64,000 nt of DNA from Pacificoceanicola sp049803835 (lineage in GTDB: Bacteria; Pseudomonadota; Alphaproteobacteria; Rhodobacterales; Rhodobacteraceae), in NCBI RefSeq assembly GCF_049803835.1, contig NZ_JBNAGK010000002.1, positions 1 to 64,000 on the forward strand, read 5' to 3'. Below, in pieces: positions 8,172 through 17,587 of this stretch (the first letter of the stretch is position 1; every line of letters begins with the position of its first letter). The translations under genes and the position numbers were made by a program. The notes beneath the pieces are model-generated. The model saw only the letters and a list, made by a program, of their open reading frames with translations, made no database searches and was not told where the DNA came from.

Positions 8172-9299
8172 ATGACCATCGCCATCGCCACCTCCGATTA
8201 TTTCGTGCCGGGGGAGACCTTCATCAACCGGCACATCGAGCACATGTTCGGCGGGGAGACCGTTGTGGTCTGCGGGCGGTTCAACGGCAGCGATCCCTAT
8301 GGCAAACCGATTTTCGAGCGGCGCGGGCGGCTTTCGGCAAAGGACAAGGTGCTGGCGCCCATCTCCGCGGTGTTCGGGGCGGCCTTGCATGGCACGTCCC
8401 GCCTGCCCTACGGCGACAACCGCGCGGCAATGGCGGCATTCCTGCGCGCGCATGGCGTCAAGGCGATCCTCGCCGAATTCGGCACGCAGGCGCTGGTGGT
8501 GGCGAAACTCGGTAATGATCTCGGCCTTCCGGTCTTCACCTATTGGCGCGGAACGGACGCCTCCGCCGCGCTGACCTCGCGCCAGAGGGTTCGGTCCTAT
8601 CGGCTGATGATGCCGCGTCTTGCGGGGATGTTCTCGGTCAGCCAATTCCTGCTCGACAACCTCGCCCGGCACGGGATCAGCCACCCGAACGCCCATGTCG
8701 TGCCCTCCGGCGTCGACATCCGCCGCTTCTCCCCGGGGGAGAAGGTGCCCGGCAGCTTTCTCGCCGTCGGCCGCATGGTCGAGAAGAAGGCGCCGCAGGT
8801 GACGCTCCGGGCCTTTGCCGAGGCCGCGAAGGGACGCGCGGCGCATCTGACCTTCATCGGGGACGGCCCCCTGCTGGAGCCGTCGAAGGCGCAGGCGGAG
8901 GCGCTCGGCATCGCCGGACAGGTGACCTTCACCGGCGCCCTGCCGCATGCTGAGGTGCGCGAGCACCTGCTGACCACCGAAGTCTTTCTCCAGCATTCGG
9001 TGACGGCGGCCAATGGCAACACCGAAGGGCTGCCCACAGCGATCCAGGAGGCGCTGGCTTGCGGCTGCATCACGCTCTCGACCCGCCATGCGGGCATTCC
9101 CGAGGCAGTCGAGGACGGGGTGAACGGGCTTCTCGTGGACGAATGGGACGAAGCCGGGTTCGCCCGGAAGATCGCCGATATTCTCGACCTGAGCGACCGC
9201 AGCGCCATGGCTGCGGCGGCCCGCGCCACGGCGGAGACGAAATTCGACAACGAGGTCGGCTTGAAGCGGGTCGAAGCGGTGATCCGCCAAGCGCTCTGA
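8172..9299 (+). CDS. Glycosyltransferase, GT4 type
   Basis: This 375-residue protein has the two-domain layout of GT-B glycosyltransferases. The C-terminal nucleotide-sugar-binding half contains LAVGRMVEKKAP, then TFIGDGPLLE, and then the E-x7-E region EGLPTAIQEALACGC near residue 290. The sugar donor and acceptor cannot be told from sequence. The start is set at MTIAIATSDYF (8172), where the family fold begins. The in-frame extension back to 8103 runs into the repeat element. There is no membrane segment, so it is cytoplasmic or peripheral. The neighbours do not form a polysaccharide cluster. Confidence 0.9.
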   Translation: MTIAIATSDYFVPGETFINRHIEHMFGGETVVVCGRFNGSDPYGKPIFERRGRLSAKDKVLAPISAVFGAALHGTSRLPYGDNRAAMAAFLRAHGVKAILAEFGTQALVVAKLGNDLGLPVFTYWRGTDASAALTSRQRVRSYRLMMPRLAGMFSVSQFLLDNLARHGISHPNAHVVPSGVDIRRFSPGEKVPGSFLAVGRMVEKKAPQVTLRAFAEAAKGRAAHLTFIGDGPLLEPSKAQAEALGIAGQVTFTGALPHAEVREHLLTTEVFLQHSVTAANGNTEGLPTAIQEALACGCITLSTRHAGIPEAVEDGVNGLLVDEWDEAGFARKIADILDLSDRSAMAAAARATAETKFDNEVGLKRVEAVIRQAL

Positions 9300-9303
9300 A
9301 AAC

Positions 9304-9319
9304 CCTGCGTTATCGCAAA
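9304..9319. promoter_or_regulatory. Second, weaker dyad upstream of acyl-CoA dehydrogenase
   Basis: CCTGC-GTTATC-GCAAA has the same layout as the stronger dyad 42 bases downstream, with two mismatches in the left half. The 12-mer GTTATCGCAAAC overlapping it (9309-9320) is repeated exactly upstream of eno (39423-39434). Confidence 0.3.
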
Positions 9320-9343
9320 CAATCGACCGGAAACAGACGCAGA

Positions 9344-9363
9344 GTTTTGCATTTCTGCAAAAC
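9344..9363. promoter_or_regulatory. Predicted operator, perfect 8-bp inverted repeat
   Basis: GTTTTGCA-TTTC-TGCAAAAC is a perfect palindrome with a 4-base centre, about 88 bases upstream of the isobutyryl-CoA dehydrogenase start. Its core TTTGC-N6-GCAAA matches the mmsA promoter dyad, so the two valine loci are probably co-regulated. Confidence 0.6.
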
Positions 9364-9450
9364 CGCCTTGCACCTGCGCGGCTTGCATCCTGCGGCCCTT
9401 CCCGGCACAATCTGAACAAGTGTTCAATTTCGGACGGGAGGAGACCGACC

Positions 9451-10590
9451 ATGGATTTTGCGCTGAGCGAAGAGCAGACTGCCATCTTCGACATGGCCCA
9501 CGCCTTCGGGCAGGAGCATATCGCGCCGTTTGCCCGTCAGTGGGAGGCGGAGGGCACGATCCCCAAGGATCTCTGGCCACGCATCGCCGAACTGGGCTTC
9601 GGCGGGCTTTACGTCAGCGAGGAGGCGGGCGGCTCCGGTCTCACGCGGCTCGACGCCACGCTTGTCTTCGAGGCGCTCAGCATGGCCTGCCCCTCCGTCG
9701 CGGCGTTCCTGTCGATCCACAACATGTGCGCCCGCATGATCGACAGCTTCGGCTCCGACGAGATGAAGGCGCGCATCCTGCCCAAGGCAATGACCATGGA
9801 GACGGTGCTGAGCTACTGCCTTACCGAACCCGGCTCCGGCTCCGACGCGGCGGCGCTGAAGACGCGGGCGGAGCGGAGCAACGAGGGCTACCGGCTCACC
9901 GGGACCAAGGCCTTCATCTCCGGCGGCGGGTATTCCGACGCCTATGTTGTCATGGCCCGCACAGGCGGGGACGGGCCGAAAGGCATATCGGCTTTGTACG
10001 TCGAAGATGGCGCTGAGGGTCTGTCCTTCGGCGGTCTGGAGGATAAGATGGGCTGGAAATCGCAGCCGACGCGGCAGGTGCAGTTCGACGACTGTTTCAC
10101 GGCGTCGGAGAACCTCCTTGGAGAGGAAGGCAAGGGCTTCAGCTACGCCATGGCGGGCCTCGACGGTGGTCGGCTCAACATTTCCGCCTGCTCGCTCGGC
10201 GCGGCGCAGACGGCGCTCAACATGACCCTGCGGTACATGTCCGAACGGAAGGCCTTCGGCCAGTCGATCGACCAGTTCCAGGCGCTGCAATTCCGTCTTG
10301 CCGACATGGAAATCGAGCTGCAGGCCGCACGGACCTTCCTGCGGCAGGCGGCGTGGAAACTCGACACGCAGGCGCCGGACGCCACGAAATTCTGTGCCAT
10401 GGCCAAGAAGTTCGTGACCGAGGCGGGCAGCCGGATCGTCGACCAGTGCCTGCAGCTGCACGGCGGCTATGGCTATCTCGCCGACTACGGCATCGAGAAG
10501 CTGGTGCGCGATCTGCGGGTGCATCAGATCCTCGAAGGCACCAATGAAATCATGCGCATGATCACTGCCCGGCACTTGCTCAAAGGCTGA
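9451..10590 (+). CDS. Acyl-CoA dehydrogenase, probably isobutyryl-CoA dehydrogenase
   Basis: This 379-residue FAD enzyme would convert isobutyryl-CoA to methacrylyl-CoA in valine breakdown. It has the acyl-CoA dehydrogenase signatures CLTEPGSGSDAAALKT near residue 125 and the C-terminal HQILEGTNEIMRM, whose Glu is the expected catalytic base for the short- and branched-chain subgroup. The assignment to isobutyryl-CoA rather than another branched acyl-CoA rests on the next frame, which encodes the two following valine steps. The start at 9451 has a GGGAGGAG site. An operator-like palindrome lies upstream. Confidence 0.93.
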   Translation: MDFALSEEQTAIFDMAHAFGQEHIAPFARQWEAEGTIPKDLWPRIAELGFGGLYVSEEAGGSGLTRLDATLVFEALSMACPSVAAFLSIHNMCARMIDSFGSDEMKARILPKAMTMETVLSYCLTEPGSGSDAAALKTRAERSNEGYRLTGTKAFISGGGYSDAYVVMARTGGDGPKGISALYVEDGAEGLSFGGLEDKMGWKSQPTRQVQFDDCFTASENLLGEEGKGFSYAMAGLDGGRLNISACSLGAAQTALNMTLRYMSERKAFGQSIDQFQALQFRLADMEIELQAARTFLRQAAWKLDTQAPDATKFCAMAKKFVTEAGSRIVDQCLQLHGGYGYLADYGIEKLVRDLRVHQILEGTNEIMRMITARHLLKG

Positions 10591-10665
10591 CGCGCCCAAA
10601 TGTCCTGGAAGACATCGGAAGGTCCGTCGACGGACTTTCCTCCAGACGCACCGAACAGGAACCAA

Positions 10666-12582
10666 ATGACTGACATTCGCATCCGAAAACACGGCCGCGC
10701 GGGGCACATCACGCTGACCCGGCCCAAGGCGCTGAACGCGCTCAGCTACGACATGTGCCTCGCCACCGAAAAGGCGCTCGACGCTTGGCGTCAGGATCCG
10801 GAAGTCGATCTTGTCCTGATCGACGCGGAGGGCGACCGCGCTTTCTGTGCCGGTGGCGACATTGCCGAGATGTACCAGACCGGCATCGAAGGCAATTTCG
10901 ACTACGGCCGCACCTTCTGGCGCGACGAGTACCGCATGAACGCCAAGTTGGCGGAATACGACAAGCCGATCGTCTCCTTCCTGCACGGCTTCGTCATGGG
11001 CGGTGGCGTCGGCCTTGGCGGGCATGTCTCGCACCGGATCGTCTGTGACGACACGCAGATCTCCATGCCGGAGGTCGGCATCGGCTTCGTGCCCGACGTC
11101 GGGGGCACCTTCCGGCTGGCGAAGGCCCCGGGGCGGCTGGGCGAGTATCTCGGTCTGACCGCCGCCCGCATGGGGCCCGGCGATGCCATCCACGCGGGCT
11201 TTGCCGATTGCTACATCCCCGCGCCGGAATGGCCCGCGCTCAAGACCCTCTTGTGCGAGACCGGCGATGCCGGCCATGTCATCGCCTGCGCCCTGCCCGC
11301 GCCGCACAGCCCGCTGGCGGAGCAGCAAGCGCAGATCGACGCGCTGTTCGGTGGCGAAAGCCTGCAGGACATCGTGAACGCGCTGAGTGCCGAGAGCAGC
11401 GACTTCGCCGCGAAGGCGCTGAAAACGCTGCAGCGCAACGCGCCGCTTGAGATGGCCGTCACGCTGGAGATGATCCACCGCCTGCGCACCGCTCTGGACC
11501 TGTCCATCCGCAAGGCGCTGGAACTCGAATACCGCGTCTCGCATCGCATCATGGAACAGGGCGACTTCCTCGAAGGCATCCGCGCGGCGATCATCGACAA
11601 GGACAAGACGCCGAAATGGCGGCATGATCTGAGCAAGGTGCCGGCTGTGGACGTCAGCCGCATGTTGACGCCGCTTGGCAAGGACGCGCTGACTTTCAGG
11701 GAGAGAGGCATGAAGATCGGATTCATCGGACTGGGCAACATGGGCGGCCCCATGGCCACGAACCTCATCAAGGCGGGGCATGACGTGACCGGCTTCGACG
11801 TGGCAGGCGTGTCCGTGGAGGGCGCCGCTGTGGCAAGCAGCGCGGCGCAGGCGGCCAGCGGCGCGGATGTGGTCATCACCATGCTGCCCAACGGCGCGAT
11901 CCTGCGCGATGTGGCGGCAGAGGTCATCCCGGCCATGACCCCGGGCGCGGTGCTGCTCGATTGCTCCACCGTCGACGTGGACAGCGCCCGCGCCGTCGCG
12001 GCTCAGGCTGCCGAAGCGGGCCTCGGTGCCCTTGACGCCCCGGTCTCGGGTGGCATTGGCGGGGCCAGTGCCGGGACGCTGACCTTCATGGTCGGCGGCT
12101 CCGAAGAGGCCTTCGCCAAGACCAAACCCCTCTTCGACATCATGGGCCAGAAGGCGGTGCACTGCGGGCCCTCCGGCAACGGACAGGCGGCGAAGATCTG
12201 CAACAACATGATCCTTGGCGTCACCATGATCGCCACCTGTGAAGCCTTCGCCCTGGCCGACAAGCTCGGCCTCGACCGGCAGGCGATGTTCGACGTGGTC
12301 AGCACCTCCTCCGGATATTCGTGGACGATGAACGCCTACTGCCCCGCGCCGGGCATCGGCCCGCAATCACCTGCCGACAACGGCTACAAGCCCGGTTTCG
12401 CCGCCGACCTGATGCTCAAGGACCTGCGCCTGTCCCAGCAGGCCGCGGAGAGCGCCGACGCCGATACCCCCATGGGCCGGGCCGCCATGGACCTCTACGC
12501 GCAATTCGTCGAGCAGGAAGACGGCAAAGGCATGGACTTCTCCGCCATGCTCCCCCGGTTCGAAAAGCGCGGTCGCGGCTGA
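10666..12582 (+). CDS. In-frame fusion: 3-hydroxyisobutyryl-CoA hydrolase plus 3-hydroxyisobutyrate dehydrogenase
   Basis: One uninterrupted frame of 638 residues encodes two normally separate enzymes. Residues 1-348 are a 3-hydroxyisobutyryl-CoA hydrolase of the crotonase fold, with FCAGGDIAEMYQ and PEVGIGFVPDVGGTF. Residues 349-638 are a complete MmsB-type NAD dehydrogenase, starting MKIGFIGLGNMGGPMA (Rossmann motif) and containing DAPVSGGIGGASAG and the GNGQAAKICNNM region with the catalytic Lys. They catalyse consecutive steps, CoA release and then oxidation to methylmalonate semialdehyde. No stop codon separates them, yet a ribosome-binding site remains just before the MmsB ATG at 11710. 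The start at 10666 has an AACAGGA site; upstream extension to 10600 is unlikely. Confidence 0.9.
   Translation: MTDIRIRKHGRAGHITLTRPKALNALSYDMCLATEKALDAWRQDPEVDLVLIDAEGDRAFCAGGDIAEMYQTGIEGNFDYGRTFWRDEYRMNAKLAEYDKPIVSFLHGFVMGGGVGLGGHVSHRIVCDDTQISMPEVGIGFVPDVGGTFRLAKAPGRLGEYLGLTAARMGPGDAIHAGFADCYIPAPEWPALKTLLCETGDAGHVIACALPAPHSPLAEQQAQIDALFGGESLQDIVNALSAESSDFAAKALKTLQRNAPLEMAVTLEMIHRLRTALDLSIRKALELEYRVSHRIMEQGDFLEGIRAAIIDKDKTPKWRHDLSKVPAVDVSRMLTPLGKDALTFRERGMKIGFIGLGNMGGPMATNLIKAGHDVTGFDVAGVSVEGAAVASSAAQAASGADVVITMLPNGAILRDVAAEVIPAMTPGAVLLDCSTVDVDSARAVAAQAAEAGLGALDAPVSGGIGGASAGTLTFMVGGSEEAFAKTKPLFDIMGQKAVHCGPSGNGQAAKICNNMILGVTMIATCEAFALADKLGLDRQAMFDVVSTSSGYSWTMNAYCPAPGIGPQSPADNGYKPGFAADLMLKDLRLSQQAAESADADTPMGRAAMDLYAQFVEQEDGKGMDFSAMLPRFEKRGRG
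11697..11712 (+). promoter_or_regulatory. mmsB: Internal ribosome-binding site and MmsB start inside the fused frame
   Basis: AGGGAGAGAGGC precedes the ATG at 11710, which is in frame with the upstream hydrolase. MmsB may therefore also be made as a separate 290-residue protein. The site looks like a leftover from an ancestral two-gene arrangement in which the hydrolase ended a few codons earlier. Confidence 0.6.
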
Positions 12583-12670
12583 CGTCGGGTTCGGCGGCAG
12601 CTTGTCGCAGCTGGCCCGCCGAACCTTTTCTGCTCTGCAGCGTTAACCGCCTACAGAAAGGAGCAGACCA

Positions 12671-13018
12671 ATGAAACGCCTTGTCACACTGGCCCTGCTG
12701 GGCCTGATCACCGCCACCGGCCCGATTGCCGCAACCGCCAGCCCGAAAGCCTGCCCGCCCGGCCTGGCCAAGAAGGATCCGGCCTGCATGCCGCCGGGCC
12801 TCGCGAAGAATACCGCGCCCGAGCAGGAGCGCCACAGCGGGCTTTACGAGATCGGCGAGCGCATCGAGCGTCCCTACGTGCTGATCCGCGACCCCTCCCT
12901 TTACAGGCTCAATCCAAACCTGACGTATTACCGGGTCGATGGCACCGTCTACCAGGTCAACCCGAAGACCGACGCCGTGATGAAACTGATCGGCGCGTTC
13001 GAGGCGCTGACCAACTGA
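12671..13018 (+). CDS. Exported small protein with duplicated PPGLAK motif (115 aa)
   Basis: A signal peptide of about 24 residues (MKRLVTLALLGLITATG, then Ala-rich to the cleavage site) directs it to the periplasm. The mature protein begins with a short duplication, ACPPGLAKKDP followed by ACMPPGLAKN, with two cysteines that could pair. The C-terminal half (YRLNPNLTYYRVDGTVYQVNPKT) resembles the YxxxxxxYYRVGDxVYxxD type of segment in small exported RcnB-like proteins. Function is unknown. The start at 12671 has an AAGGAG site, and a terminator follows. Confidence 0.8.
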   Translation: MKRLVTLALLGLITATGPIAATASPKACPPGLAKKDPACMPPGLAKNTAPEQERHSGLYEIGERIERPYVLIRDPSLYRLNPNLTYYRVDGTVYQVNPKTDAVMKLIGAFEALTN

Positions 13019-13021
13019 CCG

Positions 13022-13048
13022 AAAGACCGTCTCCCCGGCGGTCTTTTC
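13022..13048 (+). terminator. Rho-independent terminator
   Basis: AAAGACCG (13022-13029) pairs with CGGTCTTT (13039-13046), a perfect 8-bp stem ending in T residues, just after the stop of the exported protein. Confidence 0.75.
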
Positions 13049-13066
13049 GCGCCCGCTCCGGAAAAT

Positions 13067-13080
13067 TTGATACAAATCAT
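13067..13080. promoter_or_regulatory. FnrL/CRP-type box upstream of DUF2892 gene
   Basis: TTGAT-ACAA-ATCAT matches the FNR consensus TTGAT-N4-ATCAA at 9 of 10 positions. It lies 65 bases before the start codon and close to the -35 to -41 distance from a TATGGT -10-like element at 13096, consistent with activation under low oxygen. Confidence 0.5.
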
Positions 13081-13144
13081 ATTCAAAATGCGTTGTATGG
13101 TGAAAACATTGCCCGGAAACTGAACTTTACCAAGGGGATCAAAC

Positions 13145-13351
13145 ATGTTTGCCAAGAATATGGGTCAATCCGACCGCTTCATCCGCACGTTCATCGGTAT
13201 CGTGCTGCTGATCGTCTTCTTCTCGATGGCCGGAGGCATCCTGAAATGGCTCGCGCTCATCGTCGGCGTGGCGATGCTGGCAACAGCCGCCATGGGCTCC
13301 TGCCCGCCGTACAGTCTGCTCGGCATCAACACCTGCAAGACGAAGGACTGA
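13145..13351 (+). CDS. DUF2892 (YgaP-like) inner-membrane protein (68 aa)
   Basis: This is a tiny membrane protein with two predicted transmembrane helices (about residues 13-31 and 34-52) and the family pattern GxxDRxIRxxIGxxLL, seen here as QSDRFIRTFIGIVLL, ending GSCPPYSLLGINTC. YgaP-like domains are often fused to or encoded beside rhodanese domains. A rhodanese gene lies 4 kb away at 17140 but is not in the same transcript. An FNR-type box precedes the gene, so low-oxygen control is inferred. Confidence 0.88.
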   Translation: MFAKNMGQSDRFIRTFIGIVLLIVFFSMAGGILKWLALIVGVAMLATAAMGSCPPYSLLGINTCKTKD

Positions 13352-13422
13352 CCCGGGCCGACGGAGCCGCGAACCGCACCCGGCCCACGCGCCTGCGCTG
13401 GCCGGGATTGCGCCGATGCGTT

Positions 13423-13989
13423 CTATCGGGTTAGCCACCGTCTCCGTGCACCGAGCGCGACGAGCGCACCGAGCATCAGCAGGCCGCTGGCGGGTACGGG
13501 GACCGGCGTCGAGACCACGATCCCCGGATAGCCACGCGGAACGAGGAAGCTCAGATGGCTGATGCCCTTGTCGAGGGTCACCGCGTTTCCGGTGATGCCC
13601 CCTGCGTAGTAATGCGCGACAAACCCTTGGCCCGCTTTGAAAACCACGAATTGGTAGGCATCGTCGGTCGACCAGCTGAAATTGCGGGACTCGCCCTTTG
13701 GCGCGCCATCGAGCGCGGTGAAATCGAAACCGGAGGCGGTCACCGGATCGTCGACCTTGTAGACGTCACCCGCGCGGATCACCGAGAACTCCGGGCTGGT
13801 GAACTGGTTGATGAAGTCAAGCAGCGCGGCATTGATCTCGCCGGCCTTGACGTCATTACCCTTGGCCACTGTCAGCACGGCAGTGGGCGCAACGCCGCCC
13901 TCATCCGTGTCCGGGATGACCGTCAGAGCGCTGAGGGAAGCAGGCAGCAGGCCCAGCAGCAGGGCCGCCATGAGTTTGAAACGCAGCAT
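13423..13989 (-). CDS. Exported protein with VPLPA-CTERM-type sorting signal
   Basis: The N-terminus MLRFKLMAALLLGLLPASLSA is a signal peptide. The C-terminus has the tripartite form of PEP-CTERM-like sorting tags: a short motif (PVPVPAS), a hydrophobic helix (GLLMLGALVALGA) and an arginine cluster (RRR). Proteins with such tags are normally processed by an exosortase and exported to the cell surface or polymer matrix; no exosortase is in this window. The central 140 residues match no family I recognise. The start is uncertain: the frame extends to 14070, but the signal peptide favours 13989. There is no strong ribosome-binding site. Confidence 0.75.
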   Translation of the reverse strand: MLRFKLMAALLLGLLPASLSALTVIPDTDEGGVAPTAVLTVAKGNDVKAGEINAALLDFINQFTSPEFSVIRAGDVYKVDDPVTASGFDFTALDGAPKGESRNFSWSTDDAYQFVVFKAGQGFVAHYYAGGITGNAVTLDKGISHLSFLVPRGYPGIVVSTPVPVPASGLLMLGALVALGARRRWLTR

Positions 13990-14105
13990 GAATTGCACCG
14001 TGTACAAGGACAGGCCAAGCAGAAGGCCAAAGCAGAACATTAACAAAATCGGCGATTCGATCCAAATCACGAACCGGGCAACTGCCGAAACGTCAACAAT
14101 CCCGG

Positions 14106-16985
<2,880 letters not shown>

Positions 16986-17054
16986 GACGCCCCCCGGGGT
17001 TAAAGACCGCTTAACAGATAGGCGATACCATCCGGATCGCCAATTGAAAAATGA

Positions 17055-17069
17055 GAACTTTACAAGAAC
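17055..17069 (-). promoter_or_regulatory. LexA (SOS) box upstream of uvrA
   Basis: Read on the minus strand this is GTTC-TTGTAAA-GTTC, an exact match to the alphaproteobacterial LexA consensus GTTC-N7-GTTC, 70 bases upstream of the uvrA start. A known target gene supports it. Confidence 0.85.
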
Positions 17070-17086
17070 ACGTCACCGTGCCCTTT

Positions 17087-17106
17087 ACATTCCCATTTCT
17101 GAATGT
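17087..17106 (+). promoter_or_regulatory. Inverted repeat ATTC-N8-GAAT upstream of rhodanese gene (SqrR/BigR-like)
   Basis: ACATTC-CCATTTCT-GAATGT is a perfect 6-bp dyad 34 bases before the rhodanese start. As far as I recall, its core matches the ATTC-N8-GAAT site reported for the persulfide-responsive ArsR-family repressor SqrR of Rhodobacter, which fits a sulfur-transfer gene. Confidence 0.55.
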
Positions 17107-17139
17107 ATATGAATCGAGCAAGTCTTCAGGAGACGCCCA

Positions 17140-17502
17140 ATGTTTGCATTTCTTTCGAACGCCCTGCGCGGGGGCGACATGACTGCCGCCGAGGCGCTGC
17201 CGCTGGTGGCAAGCGGCGAGATCGTGCTGATCGACATCCGCGATCCCATGGAAATCCGCGCGTCCGGCATGGCCGAGGGTGCCGTCTCGATCCCCTCCGC
17301 CACGCTGGCGATGCGCGCCGATCCGCGCAGCCCGGAGTGCCTCGACGCGCTGAAGGCGGGCAAGCCGATCGCGGTTTACTGTGCCTCCGGCGCACGCTCC
17401 GCCATGGCCAAGGGCCTGCTGCAGCGTATGGGCCACGAGGAGGTCCACAACATCGGCGGACTGGGACACTGGCAAGCGGCGGGCGGCAAGATCGTCCGCT
17501 GA
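17140..17502 (+). CDS. Rhodanese-domain sulfurtransferase (120 aa)
   Basis: A single rhodanese domain fills the protein. DIRDPMEIRASGMAEGAVSIP is the conserved entry, and the active-site loop YCASGARSAMA at about residues 84-94 supplies the persulfide-forming Cys. Such proteins carry sulfane sulfur from thiosulfate or persulfides to acceptors in the cytoplasm. The ATG at 17140 has a CAGGAGA site. It is transcribed divergently from uvrA and convergently with the SLC13-type transporter. An ATTC-N8-GAAT dyad suggests derepression by sulfide or persulfide. Confidence 0.93.
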   Translation: MFAFLSNALRGGDMTAAEALPLVASGEIVLIDIRDPMEIRASGMAEGAVSIPSATLAMRADPRSPECLDALKAGKPIAVYCASGARSAMAKGLLQRMGHEEVHNIGGLGHWQAAGGKIVR

Positions 17503-17514
17503 ACGCCTGCCCGC

Positions 17515-17574
17515 CGCAGCCCCGGGCCTGACCCGGGGCCTCATGGCAGCAGATCCCGGATCAGGTCCGGGATC
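17515..17574. terminator. Tandem hairpins between convergent rhodanese and transporter genes
   Basis: CCCCGGG-CCTGA-CCCGGGG (17520-17538) is followed by GATCCCGGA-TCAGG-TCCGGGATC (17552-17574). The loops are complementary in sense (CCTGA and TCAGG). There are no long T runs. They may stop or stabilise transcripts from both sides. Palindromes of this type are common between alphaproteobacterial genes. Confidence 0.5.
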
Positions 17575-17587
17575 GTGTCGCGCCGCC

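Noticed and set aside
9421..9434. LexA-like GTTC near the acyl-CoA dehydrogenase start
   Set aside because: The second half is not GTTC at the 7-base spacing, so it fails the box pattern.
6360..9494. Very long minus-strand open frame (about 1044 codons)
   Set aside because: It lies antisense to well-supported genes (second paralogue, YbdK, glycosyltransferase), has Arg/His/Gly-rich low-complexity translation, and is an effect of high GC codon use.
9424..12366. Long minus-strand open frame (about 980 codons)
   Set aside because: It is the antisense shadow of the acyl-CoA dehydrogenase and fused HIBCH-MmsB genes, with no recognisable domain.
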